A DNA stretch of 64,000 nt. It comes from Abelmoschus esculentus. Lineage: Eukaryota > Streptophyta > Magnoliopsida > Malvales > Malvaceae. The stretch covers positions 7,294,737 to 7,358,736 of the forward strand of contig JAUCBN010000034.1 in the NCBI GenBank assembly GCA_035048815.1, written 5' to 3'. The position numbers were made by a program, and so were the translations under genes. This document shows positions 46,911 to 60,200 of this stretch, piece after piece (within the stretch, counting starts at the first letter, position 1; each line of letters starts with the position of its first letter). Under the pieces are notes generated by a model, which had not been told where the DNA came from, searched no databases, and was given only the letters and a program-made list of their open reading frames with translations.

Positions 46911-47794
46911 AAGTATCATAAAATTGACACAAGTACAAACTTAAAATGTCAAGAAAGAAGTTCTAAGAAAAACCAAATTGAGAGAAAACCTCACAATAAT
47001 TTTAATATTCAAAGTGTCTAATCTTTTCTTTATAAAAGTTCAAAAAATATATAAGAGAAGGAGAGAGATAGTCAAAAATACACTTGTTGCTACAAATAAA
47101 TTAAAATTAAATTTGAAACTTAAAATACAACCAACAATAACCTCCCTTGGCAACATTTATTCTCAGTCATATATTTGAAAGAAATTAGTGCATAAGAGAG
47201 GAGGGAAGGACGAACTTAACACATTAAACATATGTTAATTTGTTTAAAATTCAAACAAATAATTCCTTAAGCTTATCCTTCCTTTGCAGCCTGGTTTCAA
47301 AAAGAGGGATGTGTTTGGCTATTCACATGCACACACATGCTTAGAGAGGTGTAGGACGCCTCACATGCTGTTCACATGATTGTAGGACACTCTCTTACAC
47401 ATGAGACACCTTTGAGTTATTTCTGGACTCGTCAGTTGGAGTGAAGCTAGTGAAGCTAAAGTTGAGTTTAAAGGGGCTGAGATAAGCTGAATTCAACTAT
47501 CTGAAAGTGTAATGAGTTGAGATGAGTTGTGTACACTCCTTTGAGCTTCGAGTTAGGATTAAGTCCTTAAGTTGTTTTCCTTTATTGTTCCTAGTTGAAA
47601 ACAAAGTAATCATATTCAAAAGCATTGTAAACTTATTGAAATCTTTCAAGTAAGCTATAAAACAATACAACCTTATTATTTAGACACAGAATGAGTTGAA
47701 ATAAAAATACAAACACACTTATGAGCTAGAATACTTATTGAAAACATATAGAACTTAATATATACAATGCATAAACTTATATACTTAATAAGTG
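46911..47794. other. Spacer, nothing recognised
   Basis: No coding region or clear repeat. Between 47310 and 47410 the phrases TGTAGGACGCCTCACATG and TGTAGGACACTC recur; otherwise unremarkable. Confidence 0.45.
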
Positions 47795-48224
47795 TCTAGA
47801 AAATTATCGTGAAAACATTAAAAATCCTTAACTCTAAGTTGGTAGTAACCAAACCTCAAGTCTAGCTTAAAGAAAAACTTAGCACCCAAAACTGATAAAA
47901 AAGGATCATCAATACGAGGAAGTGAATATTTATTCTTTATCGTCAATTTGTTCAGTTTACGATAGTAAATACATAACTAGAGCGTCCCATCCTTCTTTTT
48001 GACAAAGAGAACTAAAGCTCCACAGGGTGAAACGCTAGGACTAATAAAAACCAAATCCAAAAGTTCTTGCAACTGAATCTTTAACCCTTTAAGTTCTTTA
48101 GGTGTCATTAGGTAGGGTGCCATAGATACCAAAGTTGTTGTCGATTAAATCTCAATATCAAATTCAATCTCATCACGCTTAGGTGGCACCCCCAATAATT
48201 ATTTAGGAAACACGTCCGGAAAGT
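47795..48224 (-). pseudogene. gypsy reverse transcriptase N-terminal relic
   Basis: The minus-strand translation gives, with two frameshifts or stops, DVFPKELLGVPPKRDEIEF, then PKELKGLKIQLQELLD, CGALVLFVKKKDG, YYRKLNKLTIKNKYSLPRID and KLDLRFGYYQLRV, the ordered N-terminal motifs of Ty3/gypsy RT. The catalytic YVDD region is not present. Confidence 0.82.
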
Positions 48225-49037
48225 TGATACATGCATGAGAGGGCTAAAGAAATACACATCGGACAGAAAGTCGAATCATTTGAAAAGTCTGGAAAGTTAG
48301 CCAACTTGCAATGACTTTTCATATTAGATCCAAGCATTTCTGGGAAGATTTGTCTTCTAATAAAATGATCGTCATTAGTTAACTTTTCAATGCATCTTGA
48401 AATGCATAAATCGGATATCGGGAGCTCAAGATATATTCGTTTTATTGAAGATTGTGTATGTAGAAAACTAGATACGAGATTATTACGAGATTTTGTAAAA
48501 TTCAACCCAAAAGCTAATTTATAAAGCTTTTGGATGAATTAGATATTAAAATAAAATAATTCAAAGCTGGATTATAAAGCTTTGTGCATAATTATTAGTA
48601 TTTTAATTTATTCCATAGGATTTCTTTTAATTAGCTATGCATAAGCTGATTTTATGGGATTCATTTCTATTAAGCTACCAATCTGATGATTTTTAGGGAT
48701 TAAATAACTATTTCTTAGGTTATTTTGTTGTCTCCTTTAGACCATGAAAGGAGGTATCCTATACTATTGTAATGAACGACTTGAATCTTTCTTTTGAGAA
48801 TAAATGTTATTGATTATATTTTTGCAAGTATTGTTGCTTGTCTAGGTGATTCTTTCTTGACACTCTCGCTTGCCTAGGTGATTGCTTCTAGGAGGGTGGG
48901 TTAGAGCCTATCATGGAGTTTGCTTGATCAATCGCGATAAAGAGGGTTCCTAGGACACAAAAACCATCACAACACCCATTTTCATCTTTAACCAAATGCC
49001 ATCATTCCATTAACCACTTCGTTTTCGCACCACATCA
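48225..49037 (+). repeat. 5' LTR of the gag-only element
   Basis: Starts TGATACATGC, ends CACCACATCA. The only large difference from the 3' LTR is the missing about 50-bp block after TTGCTTGT (48840). Confidence 0.92.
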
Positions 49038-49109
49038 TTTGGCATCAGAGCCATTTCGGTTCCTTGGGATTGAGTTTTTTTTCCTTTTTTTTCTTTTTGA
49101 ATTTCCAAG

Positions 49110-50188
49110 ATGTTTCATACTTTTGAAGATAAGCCTCATTATATTTCGGGATCTAATTATCGAAATAAGCTTTCATTTATTATGTCAAAGCTCAAAATTC
49201 TATTCAAAGGAACTTCTGATCTAAATACTTATTGTGATTGAGAGAACAAGATTGAGGATATAATTTATAAACATTCTAATACAATAAAATGTTTATTGGC
49301 TATCAGTGGATTCACTAACCATGCTGCAAGTTGGTGGAATAGATTAGTGGAAGATAGAAGATTTCACCATAAACGACAAATTGATTCGTAGAGAGAATTG
49401 AAGCGGATCACGAGGAATCAATATATTCCACCAGGATATTATAGTGACAACAAGAGAAAGCTTCAACAATTGAAACCGAGTAGTATGTGTGTGAAGAAAC
49501 ACTACAACAACATGCTAGAGCTTATGAACCAGGCATGTATCTTTGAGAAAGAAGATGACACAATAGAACAATTCTATTTTGAACTAAATAAGAAGATTTC
49601 CAAAAATGAAATCCAGCCGTATCATACTCTTATAGATGTAGTTGAAGAAGCAATCCGACTTGAACATTAATTACAGAAGTCTAAAGCTCACATTAGAAGG
49701 AATACTCTTCATTTGATAAATGTACGTCTAAAGTTTTATCTTTTCAAAGCCTTGCTAATACCATATTATTAAACTCTAGTAAAACAAAGCCAAAAGAAGA
49801 ACAATCATCCATATTTGAAAGTGATAGTAAAACAACCAAACAAGGAAGAACCTATAAAATGTGCTGAAACAAAAATTTGTTTGCTAGACCTAGTTGTGGA
49901 ATCTAAAAAAGTTAGTTCTCCCAAACAAATATAATTTGATGAAATTCATATTTTTTGTGAAGGGATATGGAAAGTGATTTAGAAGAGAGTAAAGATCCCA
50001 AAAATGAGAAAGAGTTGCCTTTTGAACAAAACGATGATGATGCAGCAAATGAGAAGACACTTATAAATCACATTGGAAAAAGAAACTTAGCACAAGGATT
50101 CTTCAAGAGGACTTCTCTTCCATGGTACCTTAATGAACTTCCTACAATCACCAGTTTAGATTCGAGGGCGAATCTTTTTTATGAGTAG
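49110..50188 (+). pseudogene. gag-like gene of the non-autonomous element
   Basis: ATG at 49110 (MFHTFEDKPHYISGSNYRNKL). A stop (TGA) follows near 49239 and further stops near 49389 and 49668. The conserved part reads ...HAASWWNRL at about 49320-49345, then an open stretch 49398-49670 (HYNNMLELMNQACIFEKEDDTIEQFYFELNKKI), which resembles the capsid region of plant Ty3/gypsy gag (WW and L-E-Q-F-x-x-L-N motifs). The last open piece, 49967-50188, is acidic and ends against the polypurine tract. No zinc knuckle, protease or RT is seen. Confidence 0.65.
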
Positions 50189-50193
50189 GAGAA

Positions 50194-51054
50194 TGATAAT
50201 GCATGAGAGGTCTAAAGCAATGCACATCGGGCAGAAAGCCGAATCATTTTGAAAAGTCTTGAAAATCATCCAACTTGCGATGACTTTTTGGATGGGATAA
50301 AAGCATTTATGGGAAGATTTTTCTTCTAATAAATTGACCTTTATCCAGTTACCTTTTCAACACATCTTGAAACGCATAAATCGGACATCGGGAGTTTAAG
50401 ATATGTTTGTTTTACTAAAGATTACGCATGTAAAAAATTGAATACGGGATTATTACGGGATTTTATAAAATTCAACCCAAAAGCTAATATATAAAGCTTT
50501 TGGATGAATTAGATATTAAAATAAAATAATTCAAAGCTGGATTATAAAGCTTTGAGCATAATTATTAGTATTTTAATTTATTTCATAGGATTCCTTTTAA
50601 TTAGCTATGCATAAGCTGATTTTAGGGGATTCATTTCTATTAAGCTATCAATTTGATGATTTTTAGGGATTAAATAGCTATTTCTTAGGGTACTTTGTTG
50701 TCTCCTTTAGACCATGAAAGGAGGTATCCTAGACTATTGTAATGAACGACTTGAATCTTTCTTTTGAGAATAAATGTTATTGATTATATTTTTGCAAGTA
50801 TTGTTGCTTGTGAATTTTAGAAGTGTTTCAACACAATCTTCTCTATAGATTACTGGTGATTCTTTCTTCACACTCTCGCTTGCCTAGTTAATTGCTTCTA
50901 GGAGGGTGGGTTAGAGCCTATCATGAAGTTTGCTTGATCAATCGCGATAAAGAGGGTTCTTAGGACACAACAACCATCACAATACCATCAAACCATATTC
51001 ATCTTTAATCGAATGTCATCATTCCATTAACCACGTCGTTTCTACACCACATCA
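50194..51054 (+). repeat. 3' LTR of the gag-only element
   Basis: Starts TGATAATGC, ends CACCACATCA, followed by AAAGT. Contains an extra about 50-bp block near 50810-50855 absent from the 5' LTR. Confidence 0.92.
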
Positions 51055-51235
51055 AAAGTCCTTCACCATACGGATCTTATCCACTCCAGAATCTGATTGT
51101 CTTTGGTCAAGAACATACACCAAATAAGCCACAGAACCCTCTTGATCAATTTTTCAGCTTTAAAGGATGATATCACATTGGATAAAATTCTTCTTCACTC
51201 TCATACTAGAAATATTACTCAGTTATCAGGTGTTT

Positions 51236-52166
51236 TCAAGAAAGCTCTCTATCATAATTAACTAAATGAGCTATGCTGAAAAAACTCAACCTTTTATGTT
51301 TTTTACCCCAATCTCTCTTCTGAAATGACTGGCTCACTGAGATGCATTTCATTCTCTTCACAGTCTTCGCTCGATGAACCAAATGACTAAAATATTTATC
51401 CTTAAACGGAGCTACCTTCTCACAGAGTACAAATCGCATTCCTTTCAGAAATTCTCGACACTTATCATTTTCTACGTGCACTAGTCTGGGTGCATACTAA
51501 TATAGCTCAACAAATTAGATCTTGTATCTTGATACAGTCATTTCCTCATATTCCAATTCAATGAAAGCCTAACGATGATAAGCTAAATACTATTTTCCCA
51601 CATAACAATTCTAAAAAGCCTAACAAAAGGTCTCCCAAGTCATCTGGTCAACTGATATCAGTCAATGTCCAACTTTCCACCAACATTGTACCTCACCGTG
51701 TAGTAGTGAAACAACAACTCTTAGTTTTTTACCGATAAGGTCCTCCATCTCCTCGAATAGTTTCTCAAGGTCCTCCATCCATAGCTCAACATCATATGTG
51801 TACCCATCTGAAACACCCGCAAAGACCCTTATACTAGCACTCAAGAAAATAGCAAATACCTATTTCTTGGCATTTTCTGACTAATCACGAAAGTATTTCA
51901 GTAACATCTAGTTAACCGCAACACTATCTAATTCTACTGTCTCATTATCATCAAAGTCGAGCAAATCCTCCTTAGGACATGGTTGTTCACGTGTATCTCT
52001 ATCACTAGACTGTGAACTCACAGTTTGTTGTACCTCAGGTTGTGGATAAACTCCTTGATTTTACGTCTCAACTTGATCAAATAATATGATCAATAACAGG
52101 TGATAGCTCACTAGAAACCACAGTGGTACGACTTTGGCCTATACCAGTGGCAAGTCTAACAGTCAT
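51236..52166 (-). pseudogene. gypsy gag relic
   Basis: The minus-strand frame begins at an ATG at 52166 (MTVRLATGIGQSRTT). The 51844-51662 stretch has the capsid motif VELWMEDLEKLFEEMED followed by VSLLHGEVQCWW, and 51481-51236 has KCREFLKGMRFVLCEKVAPFK and FSHLVHRAKTVKRMK, both typical of plant Ty3/gypsy gag. Stops separate the pieces. The zinc knuckle and protease are not recognisable. Confidence 0.75.
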
Positions 52167-52387
52167 ATGGGGTGGTATAGTATTTATCAACAAGTATAAA
52201 ACATAAACTAGATTTGGTACCGGAGTCTAAATTTCAAATTACAGGAAAAATCTCATAGTAAAACATTTTTTTTCAAAAATTCTATCCCAAAAAATTCAAT
52301 GCATGCATTTTTTTTGAAAAATTTCCAAAAACACTAGTTATAAACCTCACAGTCCGAGTGTTAAACTCAGCTTTGATACCAAAAAAA

Positions 52388-53200
52388 TGTAACACCTTAA
52401 ACTTAACCTATAAGGTAGGTTTAAACGGTAAATTGTAACTTTAACATCACATAAAATCATAAAGCGAAAGAACTTAGACTTTGCAAACCAAAAACTTAAA
52501 TACTCAAATAGAAATAAACATTTTATTGTTTGTATTAAAAATAAGGAAAAATTGGATAACAATATAGTATTTATTTAAACCCAAATAAACTTTTTAATAA
52601 AGGATTCATGCATGAAATTAAAACATCTCAAATCCTTAATAGTTCCTAAAATAATTATAATAAGATAGTTTGTAAATAACCGTAATGAAAATATAGGTAG
52701 AAAGTTGTCCGGTAGAGATCTCCGTGTACCAATTCCTAGGACCAAGGATCTAAAAAATAAACTAAAAGAATGAGCTATAAAGCTTAGTATGACTCTAAAG
52801 TGAAGACAAACATCATAATATCACTCAATTCACAATCACATATATAACATATATTTTTGAAGTAAATAAACTTAAAGGATGATGAATGCAATATCATAGC
52901 GAATGCAGTCCCATACTCTGAATGCCAAACAAAGTGGTGATAAAGTCAACTGATCACAGTGGAGGTAGTTCCCCAGTACTCATCACCTTTTATTTCACCA
53001 AACATAGTGTTGTAGAATCCTCTTCCTCTGTGCAGACCCAACACATTGCACATGCTATGCAATCAATGTCAAAGATCTCAAAAGTATCATCATAGTCTTA
53101 TAGTGTAACACACAAATTACAGTATCACATTATATGTCACAATATCGTAGGTTCACAGTAAGTCAATAACCACAGAGCACAGAAAATCTAGCACAGTAAG
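52388..53200 (-). repeat. gypsy LTR fragment
   Basis: Starts TGTAACACCTTAAAC on the plus strand, that is, the 3' end of the 5' LTR in element sense. It runs non-coding to the insertion of the 3.8-kb solo LTR at 53201 and probably continues after 57036. Its outer end was not found. Confidence 0.6.
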
Positions 53201-56200
53201 CGTAACACCCTAAAACCGGGCTAGTAGGATGTTACATTAATTCCTTGAATCAATTGAATTAGATGCTCTTTGTAATTAAAGAGTTCATGTTAGAAGCTTG
53301 AATAAGTAATATTAAAGGTGGAATTAATTCATGTTAAACCCTTGAGTTAAGGTTTTCATTGAAATAAATTAAAACATGTAGCTTAATTATTTAAATAATT
53401 ACAATTATCAAGCCAATTAAAAAGGAAGTGGACCTATTTAAAATAAAAGATATAAGGATAAGCTAAATTAAAGTGACTTCAATGAAAACAAAATAAAGTA
53501 CGAAGGTTCGCATGTAATTGGAGAAGTATGGGTTGCCAATTTAGAGGATTAAACCAAAAACTTGGTAGTGGAAATACTATGTGGCTAAAATGGACCAATA
53601 GGGTTCATTTTAATGGATATTATCATATTAATCTAACAAAAAAAAAAGAATGAGAAAGGGGGTTTGGACGACACATTCATTGGAAAGGGAAGAGAAAGAC
53701 AACTCCCTTCTTCTTCTTCCTTACTTCACCTCCATAGACAAAGAGAAAAGAAAAGAAACTAAGAGAGTGAAATCCTTAGAGCTTAAGTGAAGGAGAGAAG
53801 GGTTGGGGGCTGCCCTAACATATTTCCATCTTGACTCCCTTCTTGTTCGAAAATTAGAGTGAGAAAGAGGGGGTTTAGGGGCTGTTTTGAGTTCACATTT
53901 TGGAAGAAGGGTTCATGCATGTTAGAGTAAGGTAATGTTGATTTTTACCTTCTAATTAAATGTCTAAAAGCATGAGTAAAATAGATTTTGGCTGCCACGT
54001 TACTTGAATTGATTCTTGCATGCTAGTGATATGTTAGTAGCATTTAGAGACTATTTTGAGTATCCATAGTTAAATGCTATGTAAGCATGAAATAAAATGC
54101 TGAAAAATGAAGTTTTAGATGTTATTGAATGTGTAAAATGCTAGGAAGATCATGTGTTCATGCTAGGATCTAAATTCAATAAGTGGTTTGAGTTAAACAT
54201 GAATTAGAAACTGTTTTGATGCACACTGGTTTTACCGAATTTATTAGGCACGTGAGACATTTTAATTGGCATTTTCCTTGAGCTAAGATGTATTTAATAT
54301 AATGGAAATTAATTTGAAAATTTGATAGAGGCATCCTAAGGTGTTAAAATCACCAATTAAAGTGTTAAAGTTAGTGCAAGTGGGCTGTCCATAGCAGTTT
54401 GTGCTGAAACAGTGAGTTTAAAGGGCTTTTGTGATTATCACAGTTAGAATTTTAATGTGAATTTTTTTAGGATTAATATTTCATGTGTCTATAACGATTG
54501 AGAAAAGACGGAACTCGATTTAGAGTTATGTAGCAAAATCTGGCAATGAAACAAAATTATGTATCAGCGCAATCCGAGAATCAATTAGGGCTGTCTTGAG
54601 GTAAAAAACTGAACTAAATGGCTTAGTAATAAAATGCAAGCATGTAATGGTTAAATAGATAATTTCATTATCTTTTCAACGATATAAAGTAAGCTAAAAT
54701 ACGACGTACGGATTAAAAGATACGAATTTTTTTGTAAAGTGTCGATAAACTGTCCATAAGGACATATTTGAGTATTTGCATAAGAAATGAATATAATTGC
54801 TTGAAAAGTTTAGTTGACTGTAATTCTGATGAATGTCATATATGTTTGATTTTCTAAAAGACCAAGAGCTTGGAAACCTTGAAGAGGAAAGAGTTGTGGA
54901 GGCTTCCAAGAGGAGAAATCGAGGGGTTGTCATCCACAATCCATAGGAGACTTAGCTTGGAAACTTGTGAGTGTAGCAAACCCTTAGGGTTAGGACTAGG
55001 TCTTAACCACCATATTGTATGTTCAAAGCATGTAATTGGACTAATAATTTACTTGGTAAATTAATGGGAAGAAGGTTAAAATGTGTGATAACTTGTGTGT
55101 TGTCATGTTGGGTGATAACATGCCATACTAGCTTAGTATAGTGCGTAGCTTGAAAATGCCGAGGTAAGATAACAACACGTTGTTTGTAGGATCCAAGGTA
55201 CATTACACATACATGTGAGTATGTATCTTGTTATTAAGCTTGCTTGTGATTGAAAGCATGAATGCTTGTATGACATGATTTGATCTCGGTGAAATTGTAA
55301 TGGAAATTTGGTTAAATGGACCATTAATGCAATCTTGATTCTTGATAATGATATGGATAATAAAGCCTTGGTCTTTAGGTGGTCATAGGTAGTACGACAT
55401 GCCTAAAGTCTGAGCTCTCTTGTTAGGTACTTAGCGTATCGTTTTGTGATGGTTAGTCACCTTCTTGCTAGATACCGTGTGTATCTTCTTGTTGTATTAT
55501 GGGTACAATTGGTGTGTTGACACCTTCTTGTAGATACTTTATGTATCATCTTGTTGGGTACTTCATGTGCCTTCTTTTGACTTGTTTACCTTGTTTAACT
55601 ATAAACCGAGGCAAAATAATGAACCATAACTTGACTAAATGGCTAATCAAATTGGATAAGCTTCTTGAATGGCACGTTGATTGGAAAGCATGCTTCTTGC
55701 ACTTGAATAAATGGTTTACCATGACTCGATATGCTTGCTAATGACTTGTAAGCTTCTTGTATTGTATGCTAAGGAATGCATGCTTCTTGTACTTGAATAA
55801 TTTGATTGTTATGGCCTAAAATGCATGTAACTGAATCATGCTTCTCGTACTTGAAAGTTAGATTGATATAAACAAATATGCATGTTGTTGAATCATGCTA
55901 CTCGAAACTTGTTTGCCATGTCTTGGTTACAGGTTAACCGAACCATACTACTTGAAAACTTGATTTCTATAATCTTGTATACATGCTAATTGATGCATAT
56001 TACCCGAAAGCTTGGATGCTATAAATTGAGTGCACACAACTTGAATGTTAGGGAATTGTAAGACAGGCTACTCGAAACTTACAAGCTAGACTTGAGTTTA
56101 TATTGCGAAATCAAATGTGTATTTTCATAGTTAGAGAAAGACTATAGCAATTTGTATACATAATTAACTCATGAATTAATTAAAGAATAGATATAGATGT

Positions 56201-57031
56201 AAGTATCTAACCAAGTAAGATTGAACACCTAAATGATTAGGTAGATTCGGCCATCTTGAAATGAGTGCTTGCTTGAGTTATAAGCTATTTGTTATGATGG
56301 AAATTGAAAGCTTGTGAATTAACCTTAGAATGTTGTTTAGGTTCGGTAAAGCCTAAGATTGAAATATGATTGGTTGAATGTTTAAAAATGATTAGCATTA
56401 GGTGTTACCTCACTAAGTACGTTTCGTACTTATCACTTGTGTTATTTCTTCTTCCCAATTATAGGTTTATAGATTTTGGACCATCCTGGAGTTGAGCATC
56501 CAAGGCACAAGCAAGATTTTTGAAGTATGGTATTCTGACTTATGTAATCTCCTAGGGGTGGCATAATGATGCATTTATTTTCTAGCATTTTGAGTATGAT
56601 ATTGTATATATTTAACTCGGATTATATTTTGGAACACATGATTGTATATAGTAGCCCATGAAGGGGCATAAGGGTTGGTTTATAGATTAGCTAAATGTTA
56701 TGCATGTGATTATTATGGATAGTATGGTTTGTTAAAATGCATGCTAATTGGATAAGTCTATATTTGATAGATATGAGTAGTGGAAACCAAATTGGATTTC
56801 ATCACGGGACTTTATAGTTGATAGATACATTTAGGTACTTAATACGTCCTAAGGAAATAAGTAGTAATAAACTTATATGTATGAATTGAAGTTGAGTAAT
56901 AAGACAAGTGTTTAAGGTAAGCCTTAATAAATAAAAGAAAAAAGGGTTTAAATTATACGAAAATCCAGATTAGCACGTTTAATATTGTATAGTAGCACGC
57001 CTTGATCCTAACCCGGGTAAGGGGTGTTACA
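53201..57031 (+). mobile_element. 3.8-kb solo LTR
   Basis: Starts CGTAACACCC (first T mutated to C) and ends GGGGTGTTACA, flanked by the perfect target duplication GTAAG (53196-53200, 57032-57036). No coding region, primer site or second LTR inside. A different family from 17601 and 23131, but the same as the copy starting at 63349. Mid-element there are imperfect short repeats: TCTTGTTRGGTACTT-type words (55410-55580) and CATGCTTCTTGTACTTGAA-type words (55650-56070). Confidence 0.87.
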
Positions 57032-57036
57032 GTAAG

Positions 57037-57215
57037 AGAACACACCTTAATCAAAACCAAATCAACTTACTAAAAGATGTGATTCCCACGATCATAAGTA
57101 CTAAATCCAACTGTGTCAAAATTTACGAGAATAATCTTACATTAACTGTATTTCTAAAAACGACTAAAGAATTATATTAAAAACTTATTATAAAAAGTTT
57201 ATTGGTATAATTACT
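57037..57215. other. Short spacer between two solo LTRs
   Basis: 180 bp of AT-rich sequence; probably the continuation of the gypsy LTR that was split at 53200. No gene. Confidence 0.4.
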
Positions 57216-60200
57216 TGTAACGCCTCAAAAATCGGCCTAGAAGATAGTAGGTCGGTTTAGCTGGTTAAGCCTAGTTCGAGATTAAATTCATAAAAAATGA
57301 TTTTTAATCGAAACAAATTATGGGAAAATATCCTAAAATCCTAATTAAGTATATATTTGACTTTTTTGAACTCAATCTCGAAAATTTACCCTTGAATCCC
57401 TAAGATTTTGAAATTAGTGAATATTTCGTAAAAATTGAATACTTGATGACAATTTTATAAACTAAGCAAAAACTTTGAATCTTTAAGGGAGTTTGATCCA
57501 AACCTAATTTTAGTTGAACTAACCTTCATTGTGCCTATTTAATTAACTCAAAACCTAAGTTTTAAAACACAAAACCCAAATAACTTTAATTAAAACCCAT
57601 AAACCTTATTTTATATCAAAACCTAAACCCTTATTTTATTATTTTATTTTTCCCTCTTTCCAAGGAAGAGAAAAATCGTGTTTTCAAGTTAAAATCGTTT
57701 TCTTATCAATTATTTTCGTTTGGGATTAAATCTCATTTTAATCATTTGTTTTTAGAAAAATCGGTTTTTAGAAAAACCCTTATTTTCGTTTGGGATTAAA
57801 TCTCACTTTTCTTCATTAAAAACTCTCATTTTTCAATCGTTTTCTTCTTCAAAAACCATTGAAGTTGGTTGGGTCTGAATTGGAGGTAAGATACATTCAA
57901 TCCTCTGATTATAAAGGTTATTTATTGAAATTACCAAGTTATTGGCTTGGTGAAATCATTTTAATTCTTTGTTTTTAGAAAAATCGGTTTTTGGTCAAAA
58001 AATATACAATTTTCATTCAAGGGGTTTTACTCACTGTTTTTGGATCGTAAATGGATGATTTTTAATATGTTAGGATGTTTATAAAGTGTTTTTAAAACCC
58101 CTAATTCCGGAATAAAGGTTTAAGAGAAGTTTAGTTGGTTTTAGAAAGTTTTCGATTAAGGTTTTGATAGGTTGTAAGGGTTGTTGTGTAGGGATCCGAC
58201 TTGATTTTTTTATGCGTTTAGGAGAATTAAACCCTTAGTTTTTGGTGTTTGAAACATTTCAAAAAGTTTTGAATGACGTTTGAAGAGTTTTGGTTCGAAT
58301 CGGTGGCTTGTCAAGCAATAAACAGTTATTGGTGAGTGGATTTGAGATTGAGCTGCTTCGGCATTGTTTTAAATAAGTTTTTCAAAGTGTTGGAGTGTAG
58401 GGAAGGTGTGAGAAACCTCCCTATACTCTAAAGTATGTTTTACGTTACGCTCTCTTATAGATTTTCCCATAATATGCTTGTTTAGAATGTCAAAAGTCAT
58501 GCTTATACGATGTTTTTCATAATTGATTATGCGTTTATTTTAAATGCTTAGAGGACTGTTTCTGCATTGGTTTAAAGCTCCCACTATTTTGTTTTCAAAA
58601 ATTTGATATATGTTGTTTTATTTGTTTATGTGATTAAAGCATGAGTTAGTGGGATACGAGTAAATTACTTACTGTTTTTGATGAAAAACTTGAGCATTGG
58701 TATTCATTTGTGTTGGTTATTAAGTTGATGTTAATATGGATAAGTAGATCGATTAAAAGGATGTGAGTTCATTGAATTTGTAAAATACTTATGTGTATTA
58801 AATGTCTTGATGATGCATTAGAGTTAATACCTATATTGTGATATATGTGTTATATTACATCTAAGTGTTGCTTATCCCAAATAATAAGGTGAGATTTCAC
58901 GATTCGAAACAATCCATCACGGGTGTGATTAGGCTTTACATGTGGTATGAGAGGTGATTGGCTCTCATAGGTGGCATGTTAATCATGCGTGTTCCATTTA
59001 TCCCAACAATTAGAGGTAAGACTAATTGGATCAATAATACCAACACGAGAAAATACAAGTTTACGTTTTCTTTGATTTTATTGCCAATAGAGATCTCGAG
59101 GGTTTGATGATAGTTCAAACGTTTTACAAACTTTGGTTTTTTTGGCTTTGTGTCATATGATGAAACACTTGCTGGTTTTTACTAATGGTGGCGTTACTTG
59201 GCCACGAAATAGCATTTTGATTTGAGCATGATTTGATTTTTACTATTGATTTCTGCATACTATGGGATGTTTGCATGTAGTTTAAAATGTTTTATGTATT
59301 CCTCAATAAGCAATAGCTTAACCATTCTCTTTTTCCATGCAATGCAGACAAGTAGTGAGAAAATTGTCTGAAGAAGAAAGGGAGCCTAAATCGTGCCTTT
59401 TTCATATTTAGTTTGAGTATGTAATTTTATATTGGAACCGTAGGTAGTACAAAGCAATGAAGATAGAAATTATATACTATTATAAATTGTTATTGAACTT
59501 TGAGTTTTTAGAATACTTGGATTTATGATATTGAGGTTTGAATGTGGAACTTATACCTCGTTATGTTCTTAACTAAAATGAAGTATTTGATTTGATTATA
59601 AGTCTCTTAGTTTTTTTTGGATACGTTTGAATGGACTTACATGATGACACTTATGCTATCTAGGATGAATCGCATCTAGAAGACTAGTTAGTAATAGGTG
59701 GACCATGCCCTTAGGTTCTATAGTGCATCTAAAGAACCTTTGATTTTCTTTTAAAGTGCATCTAAAGAACCTTTGATTTTCTTTTAAAGCATGAAACTTG
59801 AGTATTTTTTAGTTTCTGGGCAGAGGGTTTCGATACCTCTTCATAGGGTATCGATACCTAGGCAAAAACATGACGAATTTCTAAAAAATTAAGCCTGGGT
59901 ATCGAAACCACATGAACAGGTTTCGAAACGGGAATATGAAAATTACCTGGCGTATCGATAAGCTTGCTCCTAGTTTTGATACCAGTTTTTACTGTAGCAA
60001 ATGGTATCGAAATGGATCATCAGTTATATCGAAACGTGGGCTTGCTTCGCAGAGCATCGGGCGAGATATCGAAGACGTATCGAAACACTTAAGTCCCGTT
60101 TCGATTCCTGCTTGTTTTTCACCTTGGTATCAAAATAAGGCCAAGGGGTTTCGATAGCTCTGATTATTAATTATGTTATAGGGTGGAATAACTCATGATT

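Larger units (their letters stand above)
48225..51054 (+). mobile_element. Complete gag-only LTR retrotransposon
   Basis: LTRs 48225-49037 (813 bp) and 50194-51054 (861 bp), TGATA...CACATCA, very similar to each other (long identical blocks around 48520-48800 and 50500-50780). Primer site TGGCATCAGAGC at 49040-49051, purine tract GAGTAGGAGAA just before 50194, and perfect target duplication AAAGT (48220-48224, 51055-51059). The internal 1.16 kb codes only for a broken gag-like protein, so the element is non-autonomous and would need enzymes from a partner. The 3' LTR carries about 50 extra bp (GTGAATTTTAGAAGTGTTTC) near 50810-50855. Confidence 0.93.
47795..52388 (-). mobile_element. Ty3/gypsy relic, split by a gag-only LTR element
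   Basis: A minus-oriented gypsy element. The 5' LTR ends at TGTAACACC (52388), followed on the minus strand by a primer site TGGTATCAAAGC (52381-52370). gag lies at about 52166-51236. The linker and the first part of reverse transcriptase lie at 51235-51060 and 48224-47795, on either side of a later insertion whose duplicated target AAAGT falls within the VKDFPDVFP-type motif. RT breaks off after the KLDLRFGYYQLRV region near 47800, so the YVDD site, RNase H, integrase and 3' LTR are missing. Confidence 0.8.
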
